Below are positions 8,877-17,546 of a stretch of DNA of 64,000 nucleotides, piece by piece (the first letter of the stretch is position 1; every line of letters begins with the position of its first letter). The notes beneath the pieces were generated by a model. It was not told the DNA's origin and ran no database searches. It saw nothing but the letters and a program-made list of their open reading frames with translations. Made by a program: the position numbers and the translations under genes. The DNA lies in the NCBI GenBank assembly GCA_965226825.1, contig CBDDED010000003.1:1364001-1428000 (forward strand). Direction: 5' to 3'. Source of the stretch: Io17-Chloro-G2 sp965226825 (GTDB taxonomy: Bacteria > Chloroflexota > Dehalococcoidia > Lucifugimonadales > UBA3495).

Positions 8877-9228
8877 AGGTGGACCCGGTTAGTTGGACAG
8901 AAATAAAGCGGAGTTAAGTGAGAGTCCCGGCCCTCCTGCCAGTAATACCGACCCTGTCCCGAGTGAACACCTCCTGTTATTAGACTCTTCCCCGACTTCC
9001 TGGACTTCCTGGACTTCCTGCTCCCCGTGGAACACCTCGGCCGGGGTCCGGTAGCCCAGGGCTTGATGAGGCCTCTGGTTATTGTAGAACCGGAAGTATG
9101 CTCCCAGTAGCCGACGGGCCTCCCCGCGTTGACGTGGGTTTTCAGGTAGACCTCCTCGTACTTTACCGTCCGCCACAACCGCTCCACGAATGTTGTTATC
9201 CAGGGTCTGGGCTGTTGAAAAAGTCGGT
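8877..9228 (-). mobile_element. IS3-family element remnant (copy c)
   Basis: The minus strand carries transposase pieces in two frames: TTFVERLWRTVKYEEVYLKT, then FRFYNNQRPHQALGYRTPAEVFHG. The right terminus (AGGTGGACCCGGTTAGTTGG) is at 8877. A short tandem GAAGTCCAG expansion near 8996-9022 gives an EVQEVQEVQ run. The 5' part is missing; at about 9220 the sequence passes into unrelated transposase debris. Confidence 0.75.
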
Positions 9229-9309
9229 GCCGAGAGACAACTTGGTCAAGTAGAATGGACCCAGAGACGCGGATGGGAGGAAGATGATGCTGTAGCCGCT
9301 CTACCGCTA

Positions 9310-9515
9310 CAGAAGAGACTCCACCTCGTTCCAATTCACATCCAAGCAGTTGAGGGACTTCATCGATCCCAATCACCTGTTGATTCATATCGACGAGCAC
9401 CCGGATTTCGCCGAGTTTGGTTGCACCCATGGAAGAGCGGTATTGTCCTGACTTCGAAAGAGCGGCGACCCAACCTGAAGCGATGTTCAGCATGTCTGAC
9501 CTTCACCCGAGAGTT
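9310..9515 (+). pseudogene. IS1182/IS5-like transposase N-terminal scrap
   Basis: One frame reads TSKQLRDFIDPNHLLIHIDEHPDFAE and a neighbouring frame continues with RYCPDFERAATQPEAMFSM. Together these resemble the N-terminus of IS1182/IS5-type transposases (FIDPNHLL..ID..IDF, then GRPATDPELM). It is frameshifted and truncated, with no catalytic residues. The rest of the stretch up to 9888 shows nothing else. Confidence 0.5.
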
Positions 9516-9888
9516 ATCCCAATAGGAATGAAAGATTCCGGTTCATGTAATCAGGAGAAGCGGGACGAAAAGCCAAAACCCCGAACCGCGCTAAAAACCG
9601 GTTGGAATCTTCTCGGGTTAGTCAGGTCCAGACAAAAGCCACGATTGTTGTGTGGGTGGTGGCGCTGAGAAGTGTTGGTTGTGAACGGCGTTCCACTCCG
9701 TGGGGTCCTGCCGTTCTTTGCAGATAAATGGCCCGGTGCCTAAAATGGGGACTGACAAGCTGGTCCCTGTGTGTCAAGGCCGATGCCCATCGCCCTGCGC
9801 CGAAGGACTATCAAGACCAACGCCCCGGGGTGCTCCACGCGCTGTGGCCAGTAAATCGTGGTTTGTGGCCCAGCTAAAGGTGAGAATC

Positions 9889-12800
9889 ATGGAAAACCCA
9901 TTCTTTGACCGGCCCATAATCAACTCGCCATACGAATATCCCTCTCAACACTGGGAGTTGGACGAAGATGGGCAACCTACTCAACAGATCATAGACAGCC
10001 GTAGGGGGGCCGAATTCGTGACTCCTATCCCCAAGCCCAGGCAGCGAGGAAGGGCCAGGGGCGGACAGCAGCAGTTTGTCATTGATGAGGGAATCGGCCT
10101 TTCAACACAAGAGCAACAGTACGACGTGACGGCGGCGGTGAACGAGATTCGGCGCCACGTTGACCAGTGGCGGAACATTCCCGGTCCAAACAACTGGGGC
10201 GTAACCCCGGAAACGGCCCGATTGCTCCTCCATTGGCGAAAGCACAACTTCAGTAATTATCGCCCGTTTTTCTGCCAGGTTGAGGCCGTGGAAACCCTCA
10301 TCTGGCTTACCGAGGTTGCTCCCAGGCTCAGTCCGGCGGAAAGGAGAGTCCTGGACCGGCTGGTCGACGTCAACCAGGAGGCCAACCCGGAGCTGTCACG
10401 CATTGCCGTGAAACTGGCGACCGGCGCCGGCAAGACCACCGTCATGGCCATGATTATCGCCTGGCAGACCATCAACGCCGTCCGGCATCCAAACAGCCGG
10501 CGGTTTACCCGCGGCTTCCTTGTAGTGACCCCCGGCCTCACTATCAAGGACCGCCTTCGGGTCCTCCAGCCCAACGACCCGGACAGCTATTACGCCAGCC
10601 GCGAACTCGTGCCAGGCGAAATGTTGGAGGACCTCCAGCGGGCCAAGATTGTCATTACCAACTACCACGCCCTGCGGTTGCGGGAGCGCCTTGAAATTTC
10701 CAGCGGGGGGCGCGCGCTGTTACAAGGACCGGGACAGCCCCCGGAAACTCTGGAAACCGAAGGTCAGATGATCCAGCGGGTGATGCCCGAACTGATGGCC
10801 ATGAAGAACGTAATGGCGCTGAACGACGAGGGACACCATTGCTACCGGCGCAAGCCAGGCGAGGAAGATGAACGGCCTTTGACGGCGGAAGAAAGGCAGG
10901 AAGCGACCAAGAACAGCGAAGAAGCTCGGACGTGGATTTCCGGCCTGGAGATAGTCAATCGAAAGCTGGGCGTCCGTCAGGTGGTGGACCTGTCGGCCAC
11001 TCCTTTCTTCCTCCGGGGCTCCGGTTATGCCGAGGGCACCCTTTTCCCCTGGACGGCGAGCGACTTTTCCCTGATGGATGCCATCGAATGCGGGATCGTC
11101 AAGCTGCCCCGGGTCCCGGTAGCCGACAACATCCCCGGGGAGCAGGTGCCGGTCTTTCGCAACCTGTGGGAGCATATCCGGGAGGATATGCCCCGGGCCG
11201 GAAGAAGCCGGACCGGCAACCTGGACCCACTCAATTTGCCCACTACGCTGCAAACGGCCCTGGAAGCTCTCTACGGGCACTACAAAACCACCTACGAGCA
11301 GTGGGAAGCGAACGAAACAACGGTGCCGCCCTGCTTCATTGTGGTTTGCAACAATACTTCGACTTCCAAGCTGGTGTATGACTTTATTTCTGGATTCGAG
11401 CGGGAGAACGAAGACGGCTCTACCTCTGTGCAAAACGGGCGGCTGCCACTATTTCGCAACTTCGACGAATACGACAATCGCCACCCAATTCCCCGTACTT
11501 TGCTGATCGACAGCCAGCAACTGGAGTCCGGCGACAAGCTCAGCGATGACTTCCGCCGGGCCGCGTCGGCACAAATTGACTGGTTCCGGCGGGACCGCGT
11601 CGCCCGTTCCGGCAACCGCGAGGACGCCGACAACATCACCGAGCAAGAGTTGCTGCGAGAAGTGATGAACACCGTCGGCAAGGAGGGACGGCTGGGCGGG
11701 CAAATTCGCTGCGTGGTATCGGTGTCCATGCTCACCGAAGGCTGGGACGCCAACACGGTGACCCACGTGCTGGGGGTGCGGGCCTTTGGCACCCAACTCC
11801 TGTGTGAGCAGGTGGTTGGGCGGGCGCTCAGGCGCCAGTCCTACGACCTGAACGAAGAGGACCGGTTCAACGTGGAATACGCTGACGTGCTGGGCATTCC
11901 CTTCGATTTCACCGCCCGGCCCGTGGTGGTGGGGCCCGGCAAACCGCGTCAAACGGTGCACGTCAGAGCCATCCGCCCGGATCGGGACCACCTGGAGATA
12001 ACCTTCCCCCGGGTTTCCGGATACCGGGAAGACCCACCCAAGGAAGACCTGGTTGCCAACTTCACTGGCGACTCCAAGCTGGACTTGACTCCGGACCTTG
12101 TCGGACCAACGCAGACCAGGAATGAGGGAATCATTGGCGAAGGCGTTGACCTGAACCTGGTGCATACCGGCGACCTTCGCACTTCCAGCCTGGTGCTGCA
12201 CCTGACCAAGCGGTTGCTGGAAACCAAGTGGCGGGATCCCAACCAGGACATCAAGATGCACCTGTTTGGCAAGCTGAGGAACGTGGTCAAACAGTGGCTG
12301 GACACCTGCCTGGTCTGCCGGGGCGGCGCCTTTCCGGCGCAGTTGATGTACCAGTCATTGGCAGACATGGCCTGTAACCGCATCACCGCCGCCATCACCA
12401 GCAAACAGGGCGAGCGGTCCATCAAGGCGTTGTTGGACTCTTTCAATCCCACCGGCTCAACGCGCCACGTCAACTTCACGACTTCCAAGACCGGGATCTG
12501 GACGACCGACTCCCGGAAGTGCCACGTGAACCTGGCGGTGCTCGACAGTGATTGGGAAGCCGAGTTTTGCCGGGCCGTGGAGTCCCATCCCAACGTGATG
12601 GCCTACGTCAAGAACCACAACCTGGGCCTGGAGGTTCCCTACCTGTATGGGTCAACTCCGCGCACTTATATCCCCGACTTCATCGTCCAGGTGGACGACG
12701 GTCAGGACGACCTGCTGAACCTCATCGTGGAAATCAAGGGGTACCGTGGAGAGGATGCCAAGGACAAGAAGAACACGATGGAAGCCTACTGGCTGCCCGG

Positions 12801-13245
12801 TGTCAACGCTCTGGGCCAGTATGGCCGCTGGGCCTTCGCCGAATTTACCGCCGTGTATGACATTGAATCCGGCTTCAACTTCTTGGTCTCCGATATAACC
12901 ATCCAAAAGGAAAGGACTGCAGCAAATGAAGCCGCCAGTTTGCTGTCCGACGCCGGTGGCAGTGAACCTCAGATCGAAGACATCTCACGGCGCAGAAGCG
13001 AGGAGTACGCTGACCACCTCGCAGAGCAGCACCGGCGCCAGTGGGAAGACATGATGAAATTCCGAGAATTTGAGCTCGGGCTGAGCGAGGCCCAGCAGGA
13101 ATTGAGCCAACGGGAACGCTATCTGCTATTCCTGAAGCGTGAGAGCCATTTGAGCGAGGAAGGGCATAAACTGTATCTCCAGTTTCTGGAGCACGAACGG
13201 CCATATAAGGACCAGTATCGGGAATGGCCCGATGATTCTGACTGA
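9889..13245 (+). CDS. res: Type III-like restriction enzyme, Res (helicase-nuclease) subunit
   Basis: An 1118-aa SF2 translocase with a C-terminal nuclease. The motifs in order are Walker A ATGAGKTTVM (about 177), Walker B in ALNDEGHH (about 311), motif III DLSATPFF (about 366), the motif V/VI region TEGWDANTVTHVLGVRAFGTQLLCEQVVGRALRR (about 610-648), and a PD-(D/E)XK site IPDFIV (about 927) with VEIKGY (about 946). In type III systems Res moves along DNA after Mod binds unmethylated sites and cuts. The ORF is open further upstream, but MENPFFDRP at 9889 follows AAAGGTGAG and is the sensible start. It is the first gene of a long same-strand run including its Mod partner at 13693; a DISARM-like or other phage-restriction use is possible. 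Confidence 0.9.
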   Translation: MENPFFDRPIINSPYEYPSQHWELDEDGQPTQQIIDSRRGAEFVTPIPKPRQRGRARGGQQQFVIDEGIGLSTQEQQYDVTAAVNEIRRHVDQWRNIPGPNNWGVTPETARLLLHWRKHNFSNYRPFFCQVEAVETLIWLTEVAPRLSPAERRVLDRLVDVNQEANPELSRIAVKLATGAGKTTVMAMIIAWQTINAVRHPNSRRFTRGFLVVTPGLTIKDRLRVLQPNDPDSYYASRELVPGEMLEDLQRAKIVITNYHALRLRERLEISSGGRALLQGPGQPPETLETEGQMIQRVMPELMAMKNVMALNDEGHHCYRRKPGEEDERPLTAEERQEATKNSEEARTWISGLEIVNRKLGVRQVVDLSATPFFLRGSGYAEGTLFPWTASDFSLMDAIECGIVKLPRVPVADNIPGEQVPVFRNLWEHIREDMPRAGRSRTGNLDPLNLPTTLQTALEALYGHYKTTYEQWEANETTVPPCFIVVCNNTSTSKLVYDFISGFERENEDGSTSVQNGRLPLFRNFDEYDNRHPIPRTLLIDSQQLESGDKLSDDFRRAASAQIDWFRRDRVARSGNREDADNITEQELLREVMNTVGKEGRLGGQIRCVVSVSMLTEGWDANTVTHVLGVRAFGTQLLCEQVVGRALRRQSYDLNEEDRFNVEYADVLGIPFDFTARPVVVGPGKPRQTVHVRAIRPDRDHLEITFPRVSGYREDPPKEDLVANFTGDSKLDLTPDLVGPTQTRNEGIIGEGVDLNLVHTGDLRTSSLVLHLTKRLLETKWRDPNQDIKMHLFGKLRNVVKQWLDTCLVCRGGAFPAQLMYQSLADMACNRITAAITSKQGERSIKALLDSFNPTGSTRHVNFTTSKTGIWTTDSRKCHVNLAVLDSDWEAEFCRAVESHPNVMAYVKNHNLGLEVPYLYGSTPRTYIPDFIVQVDDGQDDLLNLIVEIKGYRGEDAKDKKNTMEAYWLPGVNALGQYGRWAFAEFTAVYDIESGFNFLVSDITIQKERTAANEAASLLSDAGGSEPQIEDISRRRSEEYADHLAEQHRRQWEDMMKFREFELGLSEAQQELSQRERYLLFLKRESHLSEEGHKLYLQFLEHERPYKDQYREWPDDSD

Positions 13246-13642
13246 TACCGGGCCTCTGGTTGCCCTGTTAGACTCTGCCGACCCTCATCATGCCCAATGC
13301 ACCGAATCTGCCCTAACCTTGGGGGTGGAAGTGATGCTAACTACCTGGCAGTGTTTCACCGAAGCGATGCACTTCTTGAGTCGGGCCGGAGGATATTCTT
13401 ATCAGGCAGACCTTTGGAATTTGCGACGGTCACAGCGGCTTGAATTACACTTGACTACCGACCAAGAAACTGACCGGATTGAGGAGTTGATGCGCCAATA
13501 CCGGGACACTCCAATGGCGCTGGCAGACGCCTCTCTGGTTGCAACAGCGGAATCCCTGGCTCTGAGACGAATCTTCACGGTAGATCGCGGATTCTTTATC
13601 TATCGCCTTGATAATGGTTCTGCGCTGGAAGCAATACAATAG
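13232..13642 (+). CDS. PIN-domain protein (VapC-like)
   Basis: A 136-aa PIN-fold protein with all four acidic positions: D5 (MILTDTGPL), E44 (CFTEAMHF), D99 (LADASLVA) and D118 (FTVDRGFF). PIN proteins are Mg-dependent RNases, usually the toxins of VapBC pairs. The start overlaps the end of res by 14 bases and mod follows after 50 bases, so it is co-transcribed with the restriction genes. No VapB-like antitoxin ORF lies beside it. It may be a structure-specific RNase effector of the system rather than a free toxin; this is inference. Confidence 0.85.
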   Translation: MILTDTGPLVALLDSADPHHAQCTESALTLGVEVMLTTWQCFTEAMHFLSRAGGYSYQADLWNLRRSQRLELHLTTDQETDRIEELMRQYRDTPMALADASLVATAESLALRRIFTVDRGFFIYRLDNGSALEAIQ

Positions 13643-13692
13643 CCCGAAGGGTAGTTGCTCCCGGCAACGCCCCCGAATCGGAGGAAACCAAT

Positions 13693-16542
13693 ATGCCCAG
13701 GCCCAGAAGAACCCGCGCCGCCGCCGGTGAGTCCCCAGGTAAATCTGTTGAGGCGTTGCGCCACGAGCAGGAAACCCGCACCAACATCCCCACGGCGGAG
13801 TACCAGTCCCTGGTGCGGGAGGAGCAGGAGTCACCCCTGCGCGTGGCCTACGGGCGGCGCAACCGCGACCTGGACCCCCAGTTGGTCTGGCGGGGCAAGG
13901 ACGAGCAGGACCTGGACGACCTGGTAGTCAACGTCCCGCCCCTGTACATCCAGGAGAAGGTGCATCCCAAAGCGCTCATCGCCGACCTGCTGCGCCAGTC
14001 CAGGGAGAACCGGGAATCAGACGAACACCAGATAGATATGTTCGCCGACTTCAACGGGCTGCCCGAGGGCGCGGACCGCACCGAGTTCTACCAGCACGAA
14101 GGCTACTGGCAGAACCGGATGATCCTGGGCGATAGCCTGCAGGTGATGGCCTCTATCTCCGAGCGGGAGGGGCTACAGGGCAAGGTGCAGTGCATCTACA
14201 TCGACCCGCCCTACGGCATCCGGTTCAACTCCAACTTCCAGTGGTCCACCACCAGCCGCGACGTGCGCGACGGCAACCGCGACCACATCACCCGGGAGCC
14301 GGAGCAGGTCAAGGCCTTCCGTGACACCTGGCGCGACGGCATCCACTCCTACATGACCTACCTGCGCGACCGTCTCACCGTGGCGCGCGACCTGCTGGCC
14401 GAGTCCGGCTCGATTTTCGTGCAAATTGGGGACGAGAACGTCCACCGCGTGCGGGCGCTGATGGATGAGGTGTTCGGGGAAGAGAATTTCATGGGTTTAA
14501 TTTCCTTTGTGAAGGCATCTGCTCAAACTTCAAACTATCTGTCCTCATCATCGGACTATCTGGTCTGGTACGCCCGTGAAAAATCTAAGGCGAAGTACCG
14601 GAATCTCTTATTGGACAAGAAAATCGGTCAGTCTGGCGCTACTAACTATACAAACATTGAGTCTGAAGACGGAAATTCCCTTCGTCGGATGAGTAGTGAG
14701 GAACGAGAAAACCCCGCACTCATCCCTGCAGGAGAACGGGTTTTCTCGTTGGACAATCTTTACGGCACTAGGACCCCTAATCCCGCTGACCTAGGCGCTT
14801 ATACTTTTCAAAGGTATACCTACAATTCGAACAAACGCTATTGTTGGAAAACCGACGAAATCGGTCTCAATCACCTTGCGATAGCCAATAGGTTGATTAG
14901 ATCCGGAAACGGATTGTATTACAAGAGATATATTGACGATTTCGCCGCCTACCCGATGACCACTACTTGGCAAGATACGTCAAGCAGTTTTATGGCAGAC
15001 AAAGTTTACGTAGTTCAGACCACGGTACGGGTTATCCAACGCTGTATCCTGATGACCACCGACCCCGGCGACCTGGTTTTGGATCCAACCTGCGGCTCAG
15101 GCACCACCGCCTACGTGGCCGAACAGTGGGGGCGACGGTGGATCACCATCGACACCTCCCGCGTTGCCTTGGCCTTGGCCCGCGCCCGAATTATGGGCGC
15201 CCGCTATCCCTACTACATCCTCGGCGACAGCCGGGAGGGGCAGTTTAAGGAAGCTGAGCTTTCACGCCGCGCCCCGTCGGAGACGCCCACCTATGGCAAC
15301 GTGCGGCAAGGTTTCGTCTACGAGCGAGTGCCACACATCACTTTGGGTGCCATCGCCCACAACGCTGAGACCGACGTCATCTGGGAGGAGAACCAGGAGA
15401 AGCTGGAACCGTTGCGTGAGGAGCTGAACCTGGCTCTGGAGACGTCTTGGGAGGAGTGGGAGATTCCTCGCGACGCCGAAGGGTCGTGGCCGGAGCAGGC
15501 GCAGGAGCTGCACCGACAATGGTGGGAGGTGCGCATCGCCCGGCAGAGGGAGATAGACGCATCCATCGCCGCCCGGGCCGAGTACGAATATTTGTACGAC
15601 AAGCCCTACGAGGACCGCAGCAAGGTGCGGGTGGCCGGGCCCTTCACCGTGGAGAGCATCTCCCCCCACCGGGTGCTGGGCGTGGACGAGAACGGCGACG
15701 TGATCGACGGCATCGCCGAGGCGCGCAACGGCTACGGCACGGGCTACGACTTCGGCCAGGTCATCCTGGACAACCTGAAACGCTCCGGCGTCCAGCAGGC
15801 CCACAAAGAGGACCGTATCAACTTCACCTCTCTCACGCCCTGGCCCGGCCGGCTGGTCTGCGCCGACGGGCGGTATATCGAAGGGGCCGCGCTTGACCAC
15901 GATGACCCTCCGGGGGGCCCCGAGAAGCGGGCCGCCATCTTTGTCGGCCCGGAGTTCGGCACCGTCTCCCGACCCGACCTGGTGGAAGCGGCGCGGGAAG
16001 CCGCCGAGTGCGGGTTTGACGTGCTCATTGCTTGCGCCTTCAACTATGAAGCTCACACCACCGAGTTCGAGAGCCTGGGCCGCATCCCGGTGCTCAAGGC
16101 CCGCATGAATGCCGACCTGCACATGGCCGGGGAGCTTAAGAACACCGGCAACGGCAACCTCTTCGTCATATTCGGCGAGCCGGACATCGACGTTGAGAAC
16201 CTCGACGACGGGCAACTCCAGGTGCGGGTCAACGGCGTGGACGTTTTCCACCCCAACACCGGCGAGGTACGTAGCGACGGCCCCGACGGGATCGCCTGCT
16301 GGTTCCTTGACACAAACTACAACCAGGAAAGCTTCTTCGTCCGCCACGCCTACTTCCTCGGCGCAGGCGACCCCTACAAGTCCCTGAAGACCACCCTCAA
16401 GGCCGAAATAGACGAGGACGCCTGGGCCACCCTGCACAGCGCCACGTCGCGTCCGTTCCCGAGGCCGGAGTCGGGGCGGATAGCCGTCAAGGTTATCAAC
16501 CACCTGGGCGACGAGGTGATGAAGGTTTTTCGGGTGGGGTGA
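13693..16542 (+). CDS. mod: Type III-like DNA methyltransferase, Mod subunit
   Basis: A 949-aa adenine-specific methyltransferase of the beta layout: motif IV in YIDPPYG (about 170) precedes motif I in LDPTCGSGTTAYVAEQWGRRW (about 461-481). Between them lies the target-recognition region. Mod reads the site and methylates one strand, protecting it from Res. The N-terminal 130 residues are an extra charged segment, and a long C-terminal extension (about 490-949) goes beyond the usual 600-700 aa of Mod proteins. GGAGGAAACCAAT precedes the ATG. The stretch 14495-15010 is about 42-48% GC against about 65% on either side, pointing to exchange of the recognition domain. Confidence 0.9.
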   Translation: MPRPRRTRAAAGESPGKSVEALRHEQETRTNIPTAEYQSLVREEQESPLRVAYGRRNRDLDPQLVWRGKDEQDLDDLVVNVPPLYIQEKVHPKALIADLLRQSRENRESDEHQIDMFADFNGLPEGADRTEFYQHEGYWQNRMILGDSLQVMASISEREGLQGKVQCIYIDPPYGIRFNSNFQWSTTSRDVRDGNRDHITREPEQVKAFRDTWRDGIHSYMTYLRDRLTVARDLLAESGSIFVQIGDENVHRVRALMDEVFGEENFMGLISFVKASAQTSNYLSSSSDYLVWYAREKSKAKYRNLLLDKKIGQSGATNYTNIESEDGNSLRRMSSEERENPALIPAGERVFSLDNLYGTRTPNPADLGAYTFQRYTYNSNKRYCWKTDEIGLNHLAIANRLIRSGNGLYYKRYIDDFAAYPMTTTWQDTSSSFMADKVYVVQTTVRVIQRCILMTTDPGDLVLDPTCGSGTTAYVAEQWGRRWITIDTSRVALALARARIMGARYPYYILGDSREGQFKEAELSRRAPSETPTYGNVRQGFVYERVPHITLGAIAHNAETDVIWEENQEKLEPLREELNLALETSWEEWEIPRDAEGSWPEQAQELHRQWWEVRIARQREIDASIAARAEYEYLYDKPYEDRSKVRVAGPFTVESISPHRVLGVDENGDVIDGIAEARNGYGTGYDFGQVILDNLKRSGVQQAHKEDRINFTSLTPWPGRLVCADGRYIEGAALDHDDPPGGPEKRAAIFVGPEFGTVSRPDLVEAAREAAECGFDVLIACAFNYEAHTTEFESLGRIPVLKARMNADLHMAGELKNTGNGNLFVIFGEPDIDVENLDDGQLQVRVNGVDVFHPNTGEVRSDGPDGIACWFLDTNYNQESFFVRHAYFLGAGDPYKSLKTTLKAEIDEDAWATLHSATSRPFPRPESGRIAVKVINHLGDEVMKVFRVG

Positions 16543-16622
16543 TGCGAGTGACCTCGACCCACTCTTGCTATGGGCCGTAATTTCAAGCGAAACTACGGAA
16601 AACTAGAATCCGGGGTGCTTTG

Positions 16623-17519
16623 ATGGAACTTCACGATGAAATGGAGGCTTTGCTGGGACCATCCATAAACGTAACTGAGGAAATGCTGGAGGCTTGCCGG
16701 ACAAATGATCAATTCGGACCCTTGGTGTTCGAACTGTATAAAGAGGCCGCGAGCTTGGTTTGTGTCAGCAGTGATTTTCATCTTGGCGACTCCGAGGAGT
16801 CAATTAAACTGAGCCGTGACCAGGCCATTTGTGCAGGTCTGCTAGTCCGCATCGCCAAGTACATGGTCTCTATAGCTAAGTTGTCGGTGGACAATGAGCA
16901 TGGGGAAACGATTCAAGCACTTAACAGGTGCATTATCGAATCGGCAGTCAATCTTCGGTATTTGGTATTTAAGAACGATGAAGAAGTTTATGACAGATTC
17001 GTTAAGCATAGTCTTGTAGCAGAGCGAGAACTCTACGATTTCATTCAGGCTAACATAATGGCCTCAGGTGGAGAGCAGCTTACGATAGAACAGAATATGC
17101 TCAGTTCGATAATAGATACCTGCGAGCTGTCGGGAGTAGCGGTCGAGGAAATTAACCCGAAATCAGGAAGTTGGGGTGGGAGTTTTCGAGACAAGCTTAC
17201 CGTTCTTGGGTACGACTGGCCGGCATATACAATATTGGAAAGAATACCGTCACACGCTGTTCATGGTGATTGGGTCGATCTGGTCAAGAACCATCTACAG
17301 CGTAAGGACGATGGATTCGAGCCCAATTACGAACGCCTCAATACTGATGGCGGTCTTCTCAGTCCTCTAGGCATCTTTGTGGTTGAAGCGGCTCGGGACT
17401 ATCTGGGAACTTACTTTGACTCACCTGATGCAGAGCCGCTACAAAGGAGATTGGTTAGCGTGCAAGAAAGACTGATGACAGTCGAATCTGCCAGGGAGGA
17501 TTGGCAGGCTGTGGACTAA
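16623..17519 (+). CDS. DUF5677-like protein
   Basis: A 298-aa soluble, mostly helical protein. The pattern ALNRCIIESAVNLRYLVF followed later by HAVHGDWVDLVKNHL resembles DUF5677 proteins, which have no settled function but recur beside defence genes. The assignment is from memory of the pattern, not a search. ATG 16623 is used; TTG 16620 is the only other nearby option. GC (about 45%) is well below that of mod and the following helicase, so this gene was probably inserted into or exchanged within the cluster. It sits 80 bases after mod and 27 before the helicase on the same strand. Confidence 0.55.
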   Translation: MELHDEMEALLGPSINVTEEMLEACRTNDQFGPLVFELYKEAASLVCVSSDFHLGDSEESIKLSRDQAICAGLLVRIAKYMVSIAKLSVDNEHGETIQALNRCIIESAVNLRYLVFKNDEEVYDRFVKHSLVAERELYDFIQANIMASGGEQLTIEQNMLSSIIDTCELSGVAVEEINPKSGSWGGSFRDKLTVLGYDWPAYTILERIPSHAVHGDWVDLVKNHLQRKDDGFEPNYERLNTDGGLLSPLGIFVVEAARDYLGTYFDSPDAEPLQRRLVSVQERLMTVESAREDWQAVD

Positions 17520-17546
17520 ATAAGCAGGAAGACTCAAAGGAAAACC

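Noticed and set aside
8996..9022. Short tandem repeat (three copies of a nonamer) as a CRISPR or regulatory array
   Set aside because: The units are adjacent with no spacers and lie within a degraded transposase reading frame.
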